44,450 bases of DNA from Bacillota bacterium (GTDB taxonomy: Bacteria; Bacillota; Clostridia; Acetivibrionales; JANLFN01), in the NCBI GenBank assembly GCA_030705825.1, contig JAUZPR010000012.1, positions 1 to 44,450 of the forward strand, read 5' to 3'. Of this stretch, positions 25,768 to 34,254 are shown piece after piece (within the stretch, counting starts at the first letter, position 1; every line of letters begins with the position of its first letter). The notes under the pieces are model-generated. The model did no database searches and was not told the DNA's origin. It worked only from the letters and a program-made list of their open reading frames with translations. The translations under genes were made by a program, and so were the position numbers.

Positions 25768-26077
25768 ATTTTATTTGTCAGGAGATCAGTCGTAAATCCC
25801 AAAATGATTGCCGGATAACATGTGGGCAAAAACTGTCCTAAGAACAATTAAAAACCTCTTCTCAATTCTTTTCTATCCTTTTACTTTCCGCACTAAATCA
25901 TTAATTTGCTGGTATAGGATGTATTAAAATGGCAAATATAAAAATGTATTATTTATATTTGCCAAAAGTTCCAGAATCGATTATATTTACATTAACAATT
26001 AAATTAAACGTGGCATAATCTGCAGTTCGTTTTCTATTAATCATATAATTGGTTGAACTTTATGAGGTGAAAATTCA
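25768..26077. other. Gene-free region with a 13-bp inverted repeat
   Basis: These 310 bases hold no convincing gene. A perfect dyad, TGGCAAATATAAA (25930-25942) and its complement (25952-25964), has a 9-base loop. It could be an operator for the DUF116 operon or a weak terminator; short T-runs flank it but no strong tract follows. Confidence 0.5.
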
Positions 26078-26836
26078 TTGGATAAATCACTAAAGAAATT
26101 TATTTCAGTTTCCTTTATATTTATAACATTGCTGGTACTTATGTTTGTAGCACTTGAGGCTATTTATCACAATTTTACCGTGTATGTGTACAAGTATCTT
26201 GATCTGGGTCTGATGTTACTTTTGGCCTTGTCCATATTGTTTGTCTTATTGGTTTTCAGCCAGATTATAGTTGTTTATAGTAGAAAAAGTGCAAAATTCC
26301 TTCCCAAATGGCTGAAAAAAGCCGGGCTTAGATTCCTTCTCCCTGCCGCCATCTCAATTGCAGGACTGTTCAAGCTGGACAAAGACTCTGTCAGAACCTT
26401 TTTTATAAATTACAATAATATCCTGGTAGAAGCGGGAATAAATAAATATTCTCCCGACGAAATCCTTGTACTTTTGCCAAGGTGCATGCAGAGAGCGGAT
26501 TGCGGCGAACGTCTTTATGACGGCTTGAACAATTGTAAAAAATGTTTCAAATGCAGTATAGGAAAAATTAAGGAAGTCGTTGAGGAATTTGATGTTAACT
26601 CGGTTATTGTTGCAACAGGGGGAACAGTTGCAAGAGAAACAATAGAAAGGTTAAAGCCTGCAATAGTACTTGCTGTGGCATGTGAAAGAGAGCTTGTAAG
26701 CGGAATTTCCGATGTGAGAAATGTATCTACATATGGAATAATTAATATGAGACCTAATGGTCCCTGTTTTAATACCTCTTTGGATATTGACGTATTTAAA
26801 AGGCAACTTGAAGGTTTGGTTAAAGAAAATAATTAA
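26078..26836 (+). CDS. DUF116 membrane protein
   Basis: A 252-aa protein starting at TTG 26078 (GAGGTG eight bases upstream). Two membrane helices lie in residues ~8-30 and 42-66. The cytoplasmic DUF116 domain follows, with a characteristic cysteine set: L-P-R-C-M-Q-R-A-D-C near 130, N-N-C-K-K-C-F-K-C near 148, V-A-C-E-R-E-L near 205 and G-P-C-F-N-T. The cysteines suggest a metal or Fe-S site. The function of DUF116 is not established. It is followed after 24 bases by an acetyltransferase and then pepT, probably as one operon. Confidence 0.88.
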   Translation: MDKSLKKFISVSFIFITLLVLMFVALEAIYHNFTVYVYKYLDLGLMLLLALSILFVLLVFSQIIVVYSRKSAKFLPKWLKKAGLRFLLPAAISIAGLFKLDKDSVRTFFINYNNILVEAGINKYSPDEILVLLPRCMQRADCGERLYDGLNNCKKCFKCSIGKIKEVVEEFDVNSVIVATGGTVARETIERLKPAIVLAVACERELVSGISDVRNVSTYGIINMRPNGPCFNTSLDIDVFKRQLEGLVKENN

Positions 26837-26860
26837 TAACAGCTGTTTCACGGGGGATTT

Positions 26861-27373
26861 ATGGAAAAAATAATAAATACGAAGCTTGATAAATTTTCTC
26901 TGAGATTTGCAGAGAAGAAGGATACCGATTTAATACTGGAATTCATTAAAGGCTTGGCTGAATATGAAAAGATGTCCGATCAGGTGTCTGCAACACCTGA
27001 AATATTGGAAAAATCAATATTCGAACGTAAAATGGCCGAGGTTGTCATAGGAGAATATAAAGGAGTTCCTGTGGCATTTGCTTTGTTTTTTCATAACTTC
27101 TCCACCTTTTTGGGAAAGCCGGGACTTTATCTTGAAGATTTGTATGTAAAGCCGGAAATGAGAGGAAAAGGCATAGGTAAAATTATTCTGTCATTCCTGG
27201 CATCGCTGGCAATAGAGAGGGATTGCGGCAGATTTGAATGGTGGTGTCTAGATTGGAATGAACCCTCTATAGAATTTTATAAAAAGATCGGAGCCATTCC
27301 GATGGATGAGTGGACAGTTTACCGGGTAAGCGGCGAAAAATTAAGTACACTTGCCAGGGAATTTGACAAATAA
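26861..27373 (+). CDS. GNAT acetyltransferase, SSAT (diamine/polyamine)-like
   Basis: A 170-aa single-domain GNAT enzyme close in pattern to spermidine/spermine N1-acetyltransferases: L-A-E-Y-E-K-M-S-D-Q-V near 30, L-Y-L-E-D-L-Y-V-K-P-E-M-R-G-K-G-I-G near 91 (acetyl-CoA P-loop), and L-D-W-N-E-P-S-I-E-F-Y-K-K-I-G-A. These would acetylate diamines, polyamines or thialysine; the exact substrate is not readable. It sits between the DUF116 gene (24 bases) and pepT (45 bases). A polyamine role would connect it with speA and the deiminase. Confidence 0.85.
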   Translation: MEKIINTKLDKFSLRFAEKKDTDLILEFIKGLAEYEKMSDQVSATPEILEKSIFERKMAEVVIGEYKGVPVAFALFFHNFSTFLGKPGLYLEDLYVKPEMRGKGIGKIILSFLASLAIERDCGRFEWWCLDWNEPSIEFYKKIGAIPMDEWTVYRVSGEKLSTLAREFDK

Positions 27374-27418
27374 GAAAATGCCAGGATTAATTGAAACTAA
27401 GTTAAAAGAGGTTTTTAA

Positions 27419-28645
27419 ATGAAAAATGTTGTTGAAAGATTTATTGAATATGTAAAAGTCGATACCAAGTCGGATGAAAATTCCGAATCCTGTCCCTCTA
27501 CCAAAAACCAGTATGAATTCGGCAGGAAACTGGTTGAAGAACTTATAGAAATAGGACTGCAAGACGTTTCGATAGACTCAAACGGGTATGTTATGGGTAC
27601 CATCCCGTCGAATGCAGGCAAAAGTGTACCTGTTCTTAGTTTTATAGCTCACATGGATACCAGCCCGGATATGTCGGGCTCAAATGTACAACCGAATATT
27701 GTCAGGAATTATGACGGCGGGGATATAGTTTTAAACAGAAGCCAAAATATCATACTTTCACCCTCTGCATTTCCTGAACTTAAAAGCTATAAAGACCAGG
27801 ATCTGATTGTAACCGATGGTACTACCCTGCTGGGTGCCGACGACAAGGCCGGCATTGCAGAAATCATAACAGCCTGTGAAATTCTTGTTAATAAGCCTGA
27901 GCTTAAGCATGGAACAATTAAAGTAACTTTTACCCCCGACGAAGAAATCGGAAGGGGTGCCGACCGCTTCAACGTTGAAAAATTCGGCGCAGATTTTGCA
28001 TATACCGTTGACGGCGGAGAAATAGGCCAGCTTGAATATGAAAACTTCAATGCGGCAGCTGCTGATATTGAGATACATGGACAAAATGTCCATCCGGGCA
28101 GTGCAAAAAATAAGATGCTCAATTCCATTTTAATAGCTATGGAATTTAACTCAATGCTTCCTCCGGCGGAAATTCCGGCTAATACCGAGGGCTATGAGGG
28201 CTTTTACCATTTAAACAACATGGAAGGCAGCGTTGAAGCAACACAACTGCATTATCTTATAAGAGACCATGATAAGTACAGGTTTGAAGCACGAAAACAA
28301 GTATTTGAAAAAATTGTCCGTTATATAAATGATAAATACGGAAAAAACATCATAACGTTAAAGCTTAAAGACCAGTATTACAATATGAAGGAGAAAATCG
28401 AACCGGTATTTCATATTGTAGAAACTGCTAAAAAGGCAATGGAAGCTGTTGGGGTAACCCCGCTGATAACTCCTGTACGGGGAGGGACCGATGGAGCAAA
28501 GCTTTCCTATATGGGTCTTCCAACGCCTAACCTTTTTACAGGTGGATTGAATTATCACGGTAAATTTGAATTTATCCCGGTAAATTCCATGAATAAAGCT
28601 GTAGAAGTAATATTAAAGATCACAGAGCTCTATGCGGAAGAGTAG
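27419..28645 (+). CDS. pepT: Peptidase T (tripeptide aminopeptidase)
   Basis: A cytoplasmic M20B zinc aminopeptidase that releases the N-terminal residue of tripeptides; 408 aa is the normal PepT length. Zinc and catalytic motifs are present: F-I-A-H-M-D-T-S-P-D near 77, T-L-L-G-A-D-D-K-A-G near 140, T-P-D-E-E-I-G-R-G near 175, Y-T-V-D-G-G-E-I-G and the late P-V-R-G-G-T-D-G-A and F-T-G-G-L-N-Y-H-G-K. AGAGG precedes the ATG. It is last in the DUF116 operon, converging on the EamA gene with a 12-base gap. Confidence 0.95.
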   Translation: MKNVVERFIEYVKVDTKSDENSESCPSTKNQYEFGRKLVEELIEIGLQDVSIDSNGYVMGTIPSNAGKSVPVLSFIAHMDTSPDMSGSNVQPNIVRNYDGGDIVLNRSQNIILSPSAFPELKSYKDQDLIVTDGTTLLGADDKAGIAEIITACEILVNKPELKHGTIKVTFTPDEEIGRGADRFNVEKFGADFAYTVDGGEIGQLEYENFNAAAADIEIHGQNVHPGSAKNKMLNSILIAMEFNSMLPPAEIPANTEGYEGFYHLNNMEGSVEATQLHYLIRDHDKYRFEARKQVFEKIVRYINDKYGKNIITLKLKDQYYNMKEKIEPVFHIVETAKKAMEAVGVTPLITPVRGGTDGAKLSYMGLPTPNLFTGGLNYHGKFEFIPVNSMNKAVEVILKITELYAEE

Positions 28646-28657
28646 GAAATTATCAGG

Positions 28658-29581
28658 TTATTCGGGCTGATTTTTCATGAATGCCTTTTTGTTATCCCTT
28701 TTGAAGGTTATAAGCAGCATACCTGCTATCGAAAGTGATACGCCTGCTGCGTGAAAAGCTGTAAAGGCTTCTCTTAAAACAGTACAGGAGAGAATTACTG
28801 CACTTATAGGCATAAAGCTGGTATAAACGGCTGCCGTCCCCGCTGAAACCTTTGAAACACCGCAAAACCACAAAATATAAGCAATTGCCGTAACAACTAC
28901 TCCATAATAGACTATATAAAGCCACTGCTCCGGACTTACCGATGAGAAGTCAAATTTCAAGCCTTCCGACAAGGATACGGGTAGAAAAAGTATGAATGAG
29001 AAAAGAGTTACATAATAAGTGCATACTATAGGTGTAATATCTTTAGAATTTCCCTTTCTGAAAATTGTAAGAAGCGCTTCGCAAATAACCGCAAGAAAAA
29101 TCATTATATTGCCATACAAGGAATAGTCCCCGGAGCTTGCAGATTTACCCGCCTCCATAACATTAATTATAAGCACACCCATAACTGACATTGATATGCC
29201 TGTAAGCTTTATACAGTTTATTTTTTCCTTTAGAAATATAAACGAAAGCAGTGCAAGGGCTGCGGGTGTGAAACTTGTAATTATACCGCTTTCTACTGCT
29301 GTAGTTTTTTTTAACCCGTATAACATGAAAACACGGAAAAGGAACATCCCTGCCAATGCCTGCAGGAACATAAAAAGGTAATCTTTCTTCGATATAGATG
29401 AGATTTTGCGCCTCGAACGGAAAGAGGCAGGAAACAAAACGGCAAGTGCAGCAATAAGGCTCACGCCCTGGGATAGAAAGACTGGAAAGGTGTTTGCCAG
29501 TAGTTTGCCTGCTACTATTGAACTGCCTGCCATAGCAGTAGCAACAGACAATTCTGTGTAAGGCAGTATTTGTTTAGACAT
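28658..29581 (-). CDS. EamA/DMT-family transporter
   Basis: A 307-aa membrane protein with ten hydrophobic segments arranged as two EamA repeats (roughly residues 8-140 and 155-290). Marks are A-G-S-S-I-V-A-G-K, a V-E-S-G-I-I-T-S-F-T-P-A turn at the end of repeat one, and A-G-T-A-A-V-Y-T-S-F-M-P at the matching place in repeat two. GGAGG lies four bases before the chosen ATG 29581. It faces a MocR-type regulator across a 133-base divergent gap, a common pairing in Firmicutes. Probably an amino-acid or metabolite exporter. Confidence 0.88.
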   Translation of the reverse strand: MSKQILPYTELSVATAMAGSSIVAGKLLANTFPVFLSQGVSLIAALAVLFPASFRSRRKISSISKKDYLFMFLQALAGMFLFRVFMLYGLKKTTAVESGIITSFTPAALALLSFIFLKEKINCIKLTGISMSVMGVLIINVMEAGKSASSGDYSLYGNIMIFLAVICEALLTIFRKGNSKDITPIVCTYYVTLFSFILFLPVSLSEGLKFDFSSVSPEQWLYIVYYGVVVTAIAYILWFCGVSKVSAGTAAVYTSFMPISAVILSCTVLREAFTAFHAAGVSLSIAGMLLITFKRDNKKAFMKNQPE

Positions 29582-29659
29582 TTTACCTCCGGTATAAGGA
29601 AAATTGAACATTCCCCTAATGATTTTTTTATACTATAATGTAAACAGATGGAAGCGGTT

Positions 29660-29680
29660 TATAAAAGAGCCGCTTTTATA
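29660..29680. promoter_or_regulatory. Dyad in the EamA-MocR divergent gap (operator candidate)
   Basis: TATAAAAG (29660-29667), AGCCG, CTTTTATA (29673-29680) is a perfect 8-bp inverted repeat. It lies between the divergent transporter and regulator genes. A second near-dyad, CGGTGGTACCG, follows at about 29687. MocR proteins bind such sites in the promoters they share with neighbours. Confidence 0.45.
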
Positions 29681-29714
29681 GGAAATCGGTGGTACCGGTT
29701 TTGCGGGGTATATA

Positions 29715-31124
29715 ATGGTATGGGTGGATATTAACAGAAATTCTGCAATTCCCATGATACAGCAGATATATCAACAGATAAGGAAGAAAATACTTTCGGG
29801 TGAGCTTGCTCCCGGAGAAAAAATGCCGTCTTCGCGGGCATTTGCAGCAGAATTGAGGATATCAAGAAACGTAGTGCTGGAAGCATATGATATGCTGGCT
29901 GCAGAGGGCTACTTAACGGGTGAGGCCGGTTCGGGCACTTATGTATCCAAGGGCGCATGCTTGAAAGGCTATAATCAGATTGCAGCTTATGAAAACAAAA
30001 CTGGTGGTCCTCTGCCGGTTAAGCCTGATGGGATAAACTTCCGTTCGGGAGTTCCGGCACTGAATTTATTCCCTATTGAGAAATGGGCTGACCTATATAA
30101 AAAGGTCTGCCAGGAAACAACCGGCAAAACTCTTGGCTATGGTGCTCCTGAAGGAAGCATCGAACTCAGGACAACATTGGCCGAGTACCTTTTAAGGACT
30201 AGAGGCATGTACTGCAATCCGGGTAGTATAATCATTACAACAGGAGCAGTCCAGGGCTTGCAGCTGGCGGCAAGAGTTCTGATTTCCCAAGGTGATGCCG
30301 TTATATTGGAAGACCCTTCAAATTACGATCTGCAAAGGATTTTTTTATCGGCAGGAGCAAAGCTCTATCCAATCCCGGTGGACAACAAAGGAATGGATAC
30401 ATCATTATTGCCTGCCGGGCTTAAAACAAGTTTTATATATGTTACACCTTCGCACCAATTCCCTATGGGAGGAATACTGCCTATCCAGAGAAGAATAGAA
30501 CTGGTCGGCTATGCAAGGGAAAACGGCTGTTATATACTTGAAGATGATTATGACAGTGAATTCCGTTATGAGGGTGCGCCGGTAGGTACAATCAAAAGCC
30601 TGGATGATAAAAATGTTATCTATATAGGAACTTTCAGCAAGATTCTTTTTCCATCATTGAGAATAGGATATCTGGTTTTGCCCGAAGAATTGATCCTGCG
30701 TTTCCGTAAACTGAAAAAACACCTTGATGTCCAGACGCCGATACTGGAACAGCTTACGCTTGCAAGATTCATTACTGAAGGGCACCTTGAAAGGCATGTT
30801 TTAAAAGTAAGGAAAATTTATTCCAGACGGCGAAAAAAACTTATAGACTGTTTAAATGAGTTTTTTCCCGGTTGTTTCAGAATATATGGAGAGTGTGCCG
30901 GTTTACACCTGGTTGTAGAATTTGATTTCAACATTACAAAGAAAATCATGAATGCAGTTAAAAAATCCGGAATAGATATTTATCCTGTTTGGCTACATTC
31001 TCTTGACAGAAATCAGAAAAGGAACAAGTTTATATTCGGCTACGGGAATTTGAATGAAGAATTGATATATTCAGGCATTAAGAAATTAAGAGAAATTTTG
31101 TCTGATCAAGGAATTCTTACTTGA
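29715..31124 (+). CDS. MocR/PdxR-family regulator (GntR + aminotransferase fusion)
   Basis: A 469-aa two-domain regulator. Residues ~10-80 are a GntR winged helix (I-Q-Q-I-Y-Q-Q-I-R-K-K-I-L-S-G-E-L, G-E-K-M-P-S-S-R-A-F-A-A-E-L). Residues ~110-460 are a fold-type I aminotransferase domain with the PLP lysine in I-G-T-F-S-K-I-L-F-P-S-L-R-I-G-Y and E-D-D-Y-D-S-E-F. Both domains look intact. In this family the PLP domain senses PLP or an amino acid rather than acting as an enzyme. It is divergent from the EamA transporter, its probable target. No pdxST genes are near. Confidence 0.92.
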   Translation: MVWVDINRNSAIPMIQQIYQQIRKKILSGELAPGEKMPSSRAFAAELRISRNVVLEAYDMLAAEGYLTGEAGSGTYVSKGACLKGYNQIAAYENKTGGPLPVKPDGINFRSGVPALNLFPIEKWADLYKKVCQETTGKTLGYGAPEGSIELRTTLAEYLLRTRGMYCNPGSIIITTGAVQGLQLAARVLISQGDAVILEDPSNYDLQRIFLSAGAKLYPIPVDNKGMDTSLLPAGLKTSFIYVTPSHQFPMGGILPIQRRIELVGYARENGCYILEDDYDSEFRYEGAPVGTIKSLDDKNVIYIGTFSKILFPSLRIGYLVLPEELILRFRKLKKHLDVQTPILEQLTLARFITEGHLERHVLKVRKIYSRRRKKLIDCLNEFFPGCFRIYGECAGLHLVVEFDFNITKKIMNAVKKSGIDIYPVWLHSLDRNQKRNKFIFGYGNLNEELIYSGIKKLREILSDQGILT

Positions 31125-31234
31125 TAAAGTATTTATGTTTCAAATGTATAATGGCATCCTGCCGGGGAATTATGAATAATATATGCTGATTTTCAGCGTG
31201 TAATCATTTTTTAAAAAAATAGGGAGGTGTAAGA

Positions 31235-31402
31235 ATGGATAAAAATGCAGCTAAATGCATGCCTGTAAAATGCAGTGTAACAAATTGCACATACAATGAT
31301 TCACACCTGTGCCATGCCGATACACTTGAGGTTAATTCCCTTACGGGGAATAAGGCAGGAACAAGTGACGATACCTGCTGTACTACCTTCAAAGATAAAT
31401 AG
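31235..31402 (+). CDS. DUF1540 small cysteine-rich protein (55 aa)
   Basis: A short gene with a very strong ribosome binding site (AGGGAGGTG, five bases before ATG). The product carries the DUF1540 pattern: C-S-V-T-N-C-T-Y-N at 13-21, H-L-C-H-A-D near 24-29, and T-S-D-D-T-C-C-T-T-F at 43-52. These small proteins are common in spore-forming Clostridia and probably bind metal through the cysteines. It is followed within 20 bases by a clear terminator, so it is a discrete transcription unit. Confidence 0.9.
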   Translation: MDKNAAKCMPVKCSVTNCTYNDSHLCHADTLEVNSLTGNKAGTSDDTCCTTFKDK

Positions 31403-31418
31403 GGATAAGTAATGTTTG

Positions 31419-31449
31419 AGGAAGATACCGCAGGGTATCTTCCTTTTAA
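31419..31449 (+). terminator. Terminator of the DUF1540 gene
   Basis: GGAAGATACC (31420-31429), loop GCAG, GGTATCTTCC (31434-31443), then TTTT. The ten-pair stem is perfect. Confidence 0.9.
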
Positions 31450-31561
31450 TTTGTCCTGTCCCATATTTAAAATAGGCATCAGAGGTATTTATTTATGTCA
31501 ATCTAAATGGTATAATTTATAAGTTCTTATCTGTTTTATTTTTTCTTTTAGGGGGAAGTTT

Positions 31562-31966
31562 ATGAAAAAGGTGCTCAAAATTATCTGCATCATACTAATA
31601 GTAATTATAGCCGTATTAACCGTTTTCTTTATAGTATTCAACCACGGGATGAGTGACGTTAAGAACGCAGTTGTTAGCAATGTTGATCTCTCAAAAATAA
31701 ATGACGGTATATATCCGGGTACCTTTAAAGGAGGCAGATGGTCCAATACTGTTGAAGTAACTGTACGGAACCATCAGATAGTTGAGATACGTGTGGACAC
31801 AAATCAGACCATCCCTGCCCAGGATGTAGCCAACAAAGTATTTGACAGCATAATGAAAAAACAGACCCCTAAGGTAGATGTGGTTTCAGGAGCAACAGTA
31901 TCCAGCAAAGGGTATATGAAATCTGTTGAAATTGCACTTAAAAATGCTTTAGCCATGAGTAAATAA
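31562..31966 (+). CDS. Membrane-anchored FMN-binding domain protein
   Basis: A 134-aa protein: an N-terminal membrane helix (residues ~6-28), then a single FMN_bind domain outside the cell. The domain has G-I-Y-P-G-T-F-K-G-G-R-W near 50, V-R-N-H-Q-I-V-E-I-R, and V-S-G-A-T-V-S-S-K-G near 108, the segment whose Thr carries covalently linked FMN in flavinylated members. ApbE is not in the window. It is likely a small extracellular electron carrier. AGGGGGAAG precedes the ATG. It lies 103 bases before the topoisomerase genes without obvious functional relation. Confidence 0.88.
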   Translation: MKKVLKIICIILIVIIAVLTVFFIVFNHGMSDVKNAVVSNVDLSKINDGIYPGTFKGGRWSNTVEVTVRNHQIVEIRVDTNQTIPAQDVANKVFDSIMKKQTPKVDVVSGATVSSKGYMKSVEIALKNALAMSK

Positions 31967-32069
31967 GCCGATAAAAAATATAGTTGAAAAATTATGTGCA
32001 ATAAATCAATATCAATTCAAAAGAGTACAGCTGTATAACCCGCTCAGCTTAGAAAGGTGAGAGACACGA

Positions 32070-34046
32070 ATGACAAAGCACGATACCAATGAATATGGAA
32101 ACCATAGTATTACTTCCTTAAAGGGAGCGGACAGGGTAAGACTAAGGCCGGGTGTTATATTTGGCTCTGATGGTCTTGAGGGCTGCCAGCATTCAGTATT
32201 TGAGATACTTTCAAATTCAATAGATGAAGCCAGGGAAGGCTACGGAAGCTGTATTGAGATAGTCCGATATAAGGATTTCTCCATTTCTGTAAGAGATGAA
32301 GGAAGAGGAGTACCTCTTGACTATAATTCAAAAGAAGAACGTTATAACTGGGAATTGGTTTTTTGTGAATTATATGCAGGCGGTAAATATAAAAACAATT
32401 CGGGCGAGAACTATGAGTTCAGCCTTGGATTGAACGGGCTTGGAAGCTGTGCCACACAGTACAGCTCTGAATATATGGATGTAACTGCTTACAGGGATGG
32501 TTTCAAATATGACCTGCATTTCGAAAAAGGTGAAAATGTAGGTGGTTTGAAAAAAGAAAAGTATAAAACCGAACAAACAGGTACATTCATAAAATGGAAG
32601 CCTGATCTTGATGTATTTACAGATATAAAAATTCCGCTTGAATATTTCCAGGACACATTGAAAAAGCAGGCTGTGGTTAATGCCGGACTGCGTTTTAAAC
32701 TGCTGGATGAGGAAACCGGCGAGGAATATATATATTATTATGAAAACGGCATAGTTGATTATATCAGTGAAGTCAACCTGGATAAAGGCTTTACCGGCGT
32801 ACAGTATTATGAAACCTCAACCAAAGGAAGAGACCGTGAGGATAAACCTGAATACAAGCTCAAAATACAGATAGCGTTCTGCTTCAATAATGAAATAAAT
32901 CTTCTTGAATATTACCATAACTCAAGCTTTCTTGAACATGGCGGTTCGCCTGATAAGGCGGTTAAAACAGCTTTTGTAAATGTCCTGGATAAGTTCCTCA
33001 AACAGAGAAACAAATACAATAAGGATGAATCAAAGGTTACATTCGCAGATATTCAGGACAGTATTATATTGGTTACCAATTCCTTTTCTACAATGACCTC
33101 ATATGAAAACCAGACTAAAAAATCAATTACAAATAAGTTCATACAGGATGCAATGACTGAATTCCTGAAAGAACGGCTCGAGATATATTTTATCGAAAAT
33201 AAAATCGAAAGCGATAAAATAATCGAGCAGGTCCTTGTGAACAAAAGAAGCAGGGAAACGGCAGAAAGAACCAGAATAAACATAAAAAAGAAATTGGGCG
33301 GAACAATCGACATCTCAAACAGGGTAAAAAAGTTTGTTGACTGTAGGACAAAAGACTTAAGCAGGCGCGAAATCTATATAGTGGAAGGTGATTCAGCTCT
33401 TGGAGCCTGCAAGCTGGGAAGGGACGCAGAGTTCCAGGCTATAATGCCGGTCAGGGGAAAGATTCTGAACTGCCTCAAGGCCGACTACGATAAAATTTTC
33501 AAGAATGATATCATAGTAGACCTTATTAAAGTGCTGGGCTGCGGAGTTGAAGTCAAGTCAAAGCACAATAAGGACCTGAATACCTTTGATATGGAAAATC
33601 TCAGATGGGATAAAATAATTATTTGTACCGATGCCGATGTTGACGGCTTCCAGATAAGGACCCTGATACTGACAATGCTGTATACCCTGGTTCCCACACT
33701 TATTCAGGAGGGAAAGGTTTATATTGCTGAGTCGCCTTTGTTTGAAATCAGTGCAAGGAATAAAACCTATTTTGCATACAGCGAGAAAGAAAAAACCGAA
33801 ATACTTTCAAAAATAAACACGAAATACTCTATTCAACGTTCCAAAGGTCTTGGTGAGAATGAACCTGAAATGATGTGGCAGACCACCATGAATCCTGAGA
33901 GCAGAAGACTTATAAAGGTTTTGCCCGATGATATGGAAAGAACGGCTGAAACCTTTGAGCTGTTGCTGGGTGACAACCTTCAGGGAAGAAAGCTTTTTAT
34001 AGAGGAGAATGGATACAAGTACCTGGACATGATTGATGTAAGTTGA
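32070..34046 (+). CDS. Divergent type IIA topoisomerase subunit B (ParE/GyrB-like)
   Basis: The 658-aa ATPase subunit of a second-type gyrase/topoisomerase IV. The GHKL part has R-P-G-V-I-F-G-S, F-E-I-L-S-N-S-I-D-E-A with catalytic Glu45 and Asn49 (the usual D before N is S), V-R-D-E-G-R-G-V-P, and L-G-L-N-G-L-G near 125. The Toprim part has V-E-G-D-S-A near 437 and D-A-D-V-D-G near 520, where the usual D-G-x-H-I-R-T-L is D-G-F-Q-I-R-T-L. Q-R-S-K-G-L-G-E-N-E-P-E closes it. All catalytic residues are intact, but the wording departs from housekeeping GyrB and ParE. Shine-Dalgarno AGGTGA. The A subunit follows after a repeat cluster. Confidence 0.9.
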   Translation: MTKHDTNEYGNHSITSLKGADRVRLRPGVIFGSDGLEGCQHSVFEILSNSIDEAREGYGSCIEIVRYKDFSISVRDEGRGVPLDYNSKEERYNWELVFCELYAGGKYKNNSGENYEFSLGLNGLGSCATQYSSEYMDVTAYRDGFKYDLHFEKGENVGGLKKEKYKTEQTGTFIKWKPDLDVFTDIKIPLEYFQDTLKKQAVVNAGLRFKLLDEETGEEYIYYYENGIVDYISEVNLDKGFTGVQYYETSTKGRDREDKPEYKLKIQIAFCFNNEINLLEYYHNSSFLEHGGSPDKAVKTAFVNVLDKFLKQRNKYNKDESKVTFADIQDSIILVTNSFSTMTSYENQTKKSITNKFIQDAMTEFLKERLEIYFIENKIESDKIIEQVLVNKRSRETAERTRINIKKKLGGTIDISNRVKKFVDCRTKDLSRREIYIVEGDSALGACKLGRDAEFQAIMPVRGKILNCLKADYDKIFKNDIIVDLIKVLGCGVEVKSKHNKDLNTFDMENLRWDKIIICTDADVDGFQIRTLILTMLYTLVPTLIQEGKVYIAESPLFEISARNKTYFAYSEKEKTEILSKINTKYSIQRSKGLGENEPEMMWQTTMNPESRRLIKVLPDDMERTAETFELLLGDNLQGRKLFIEENGYKYLDMIDVS

Positions 34047-34054
34047 GGTTATAG

Positions 34055-34236
34055 AACTCACCCCTAGCCCCTCTCTTTCCAAAAAGAGGGGAACTAGTAA
34101 GGTGAAAAAAAGAAAAAGATTCAGGAACTTACCCCTAGCCCCTCTCTTCTGGAAGAGAGGGGTTGGGGTGAGTTTAATAAATATTAAAAGGCACTTCACC
34201 CCTCTTTTCTGGAAGAGAGGGGCTAGGGGTGAGTTT
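34055..34236. repeat. Cluster of three palindromic (REP-like) elements
   Basis: Element 1 (34055-34104) starts AACTCACCCCTAGCCCCTCT and carries a CCCCTCT / AGAGGGG stem. Element 2 (34126-34174) is an almost perfect 49-base palindrome, AACTTACCCCTAGCCCCTCT... ...AGAGGGGTTGGGGTGAGTT, centred on CTTCTGGAAG. Element 3 (34192-34236) has the same right arm, AGAGGGGCTAGGGGTGAGTT, but a shortened left arm. They fill the space between the two topoisomerase genes. They are GC-rich against an AT-rich background, as expected for mobile REP-type or RPE-type repeats. Confidence 0.9.
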
Positions 34237-34254
34237 TTCGGGAGGAATTTAATT

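Noticed and set aside
34102-34254. N-terminal extension of the topoisomerase A subunit from ATG 34102
   Set aside because: It is translated palindromic repeat DNA. The TTG at 34255 has a strong ribosome binding site and puts the catalytic Tyr at the normal position.
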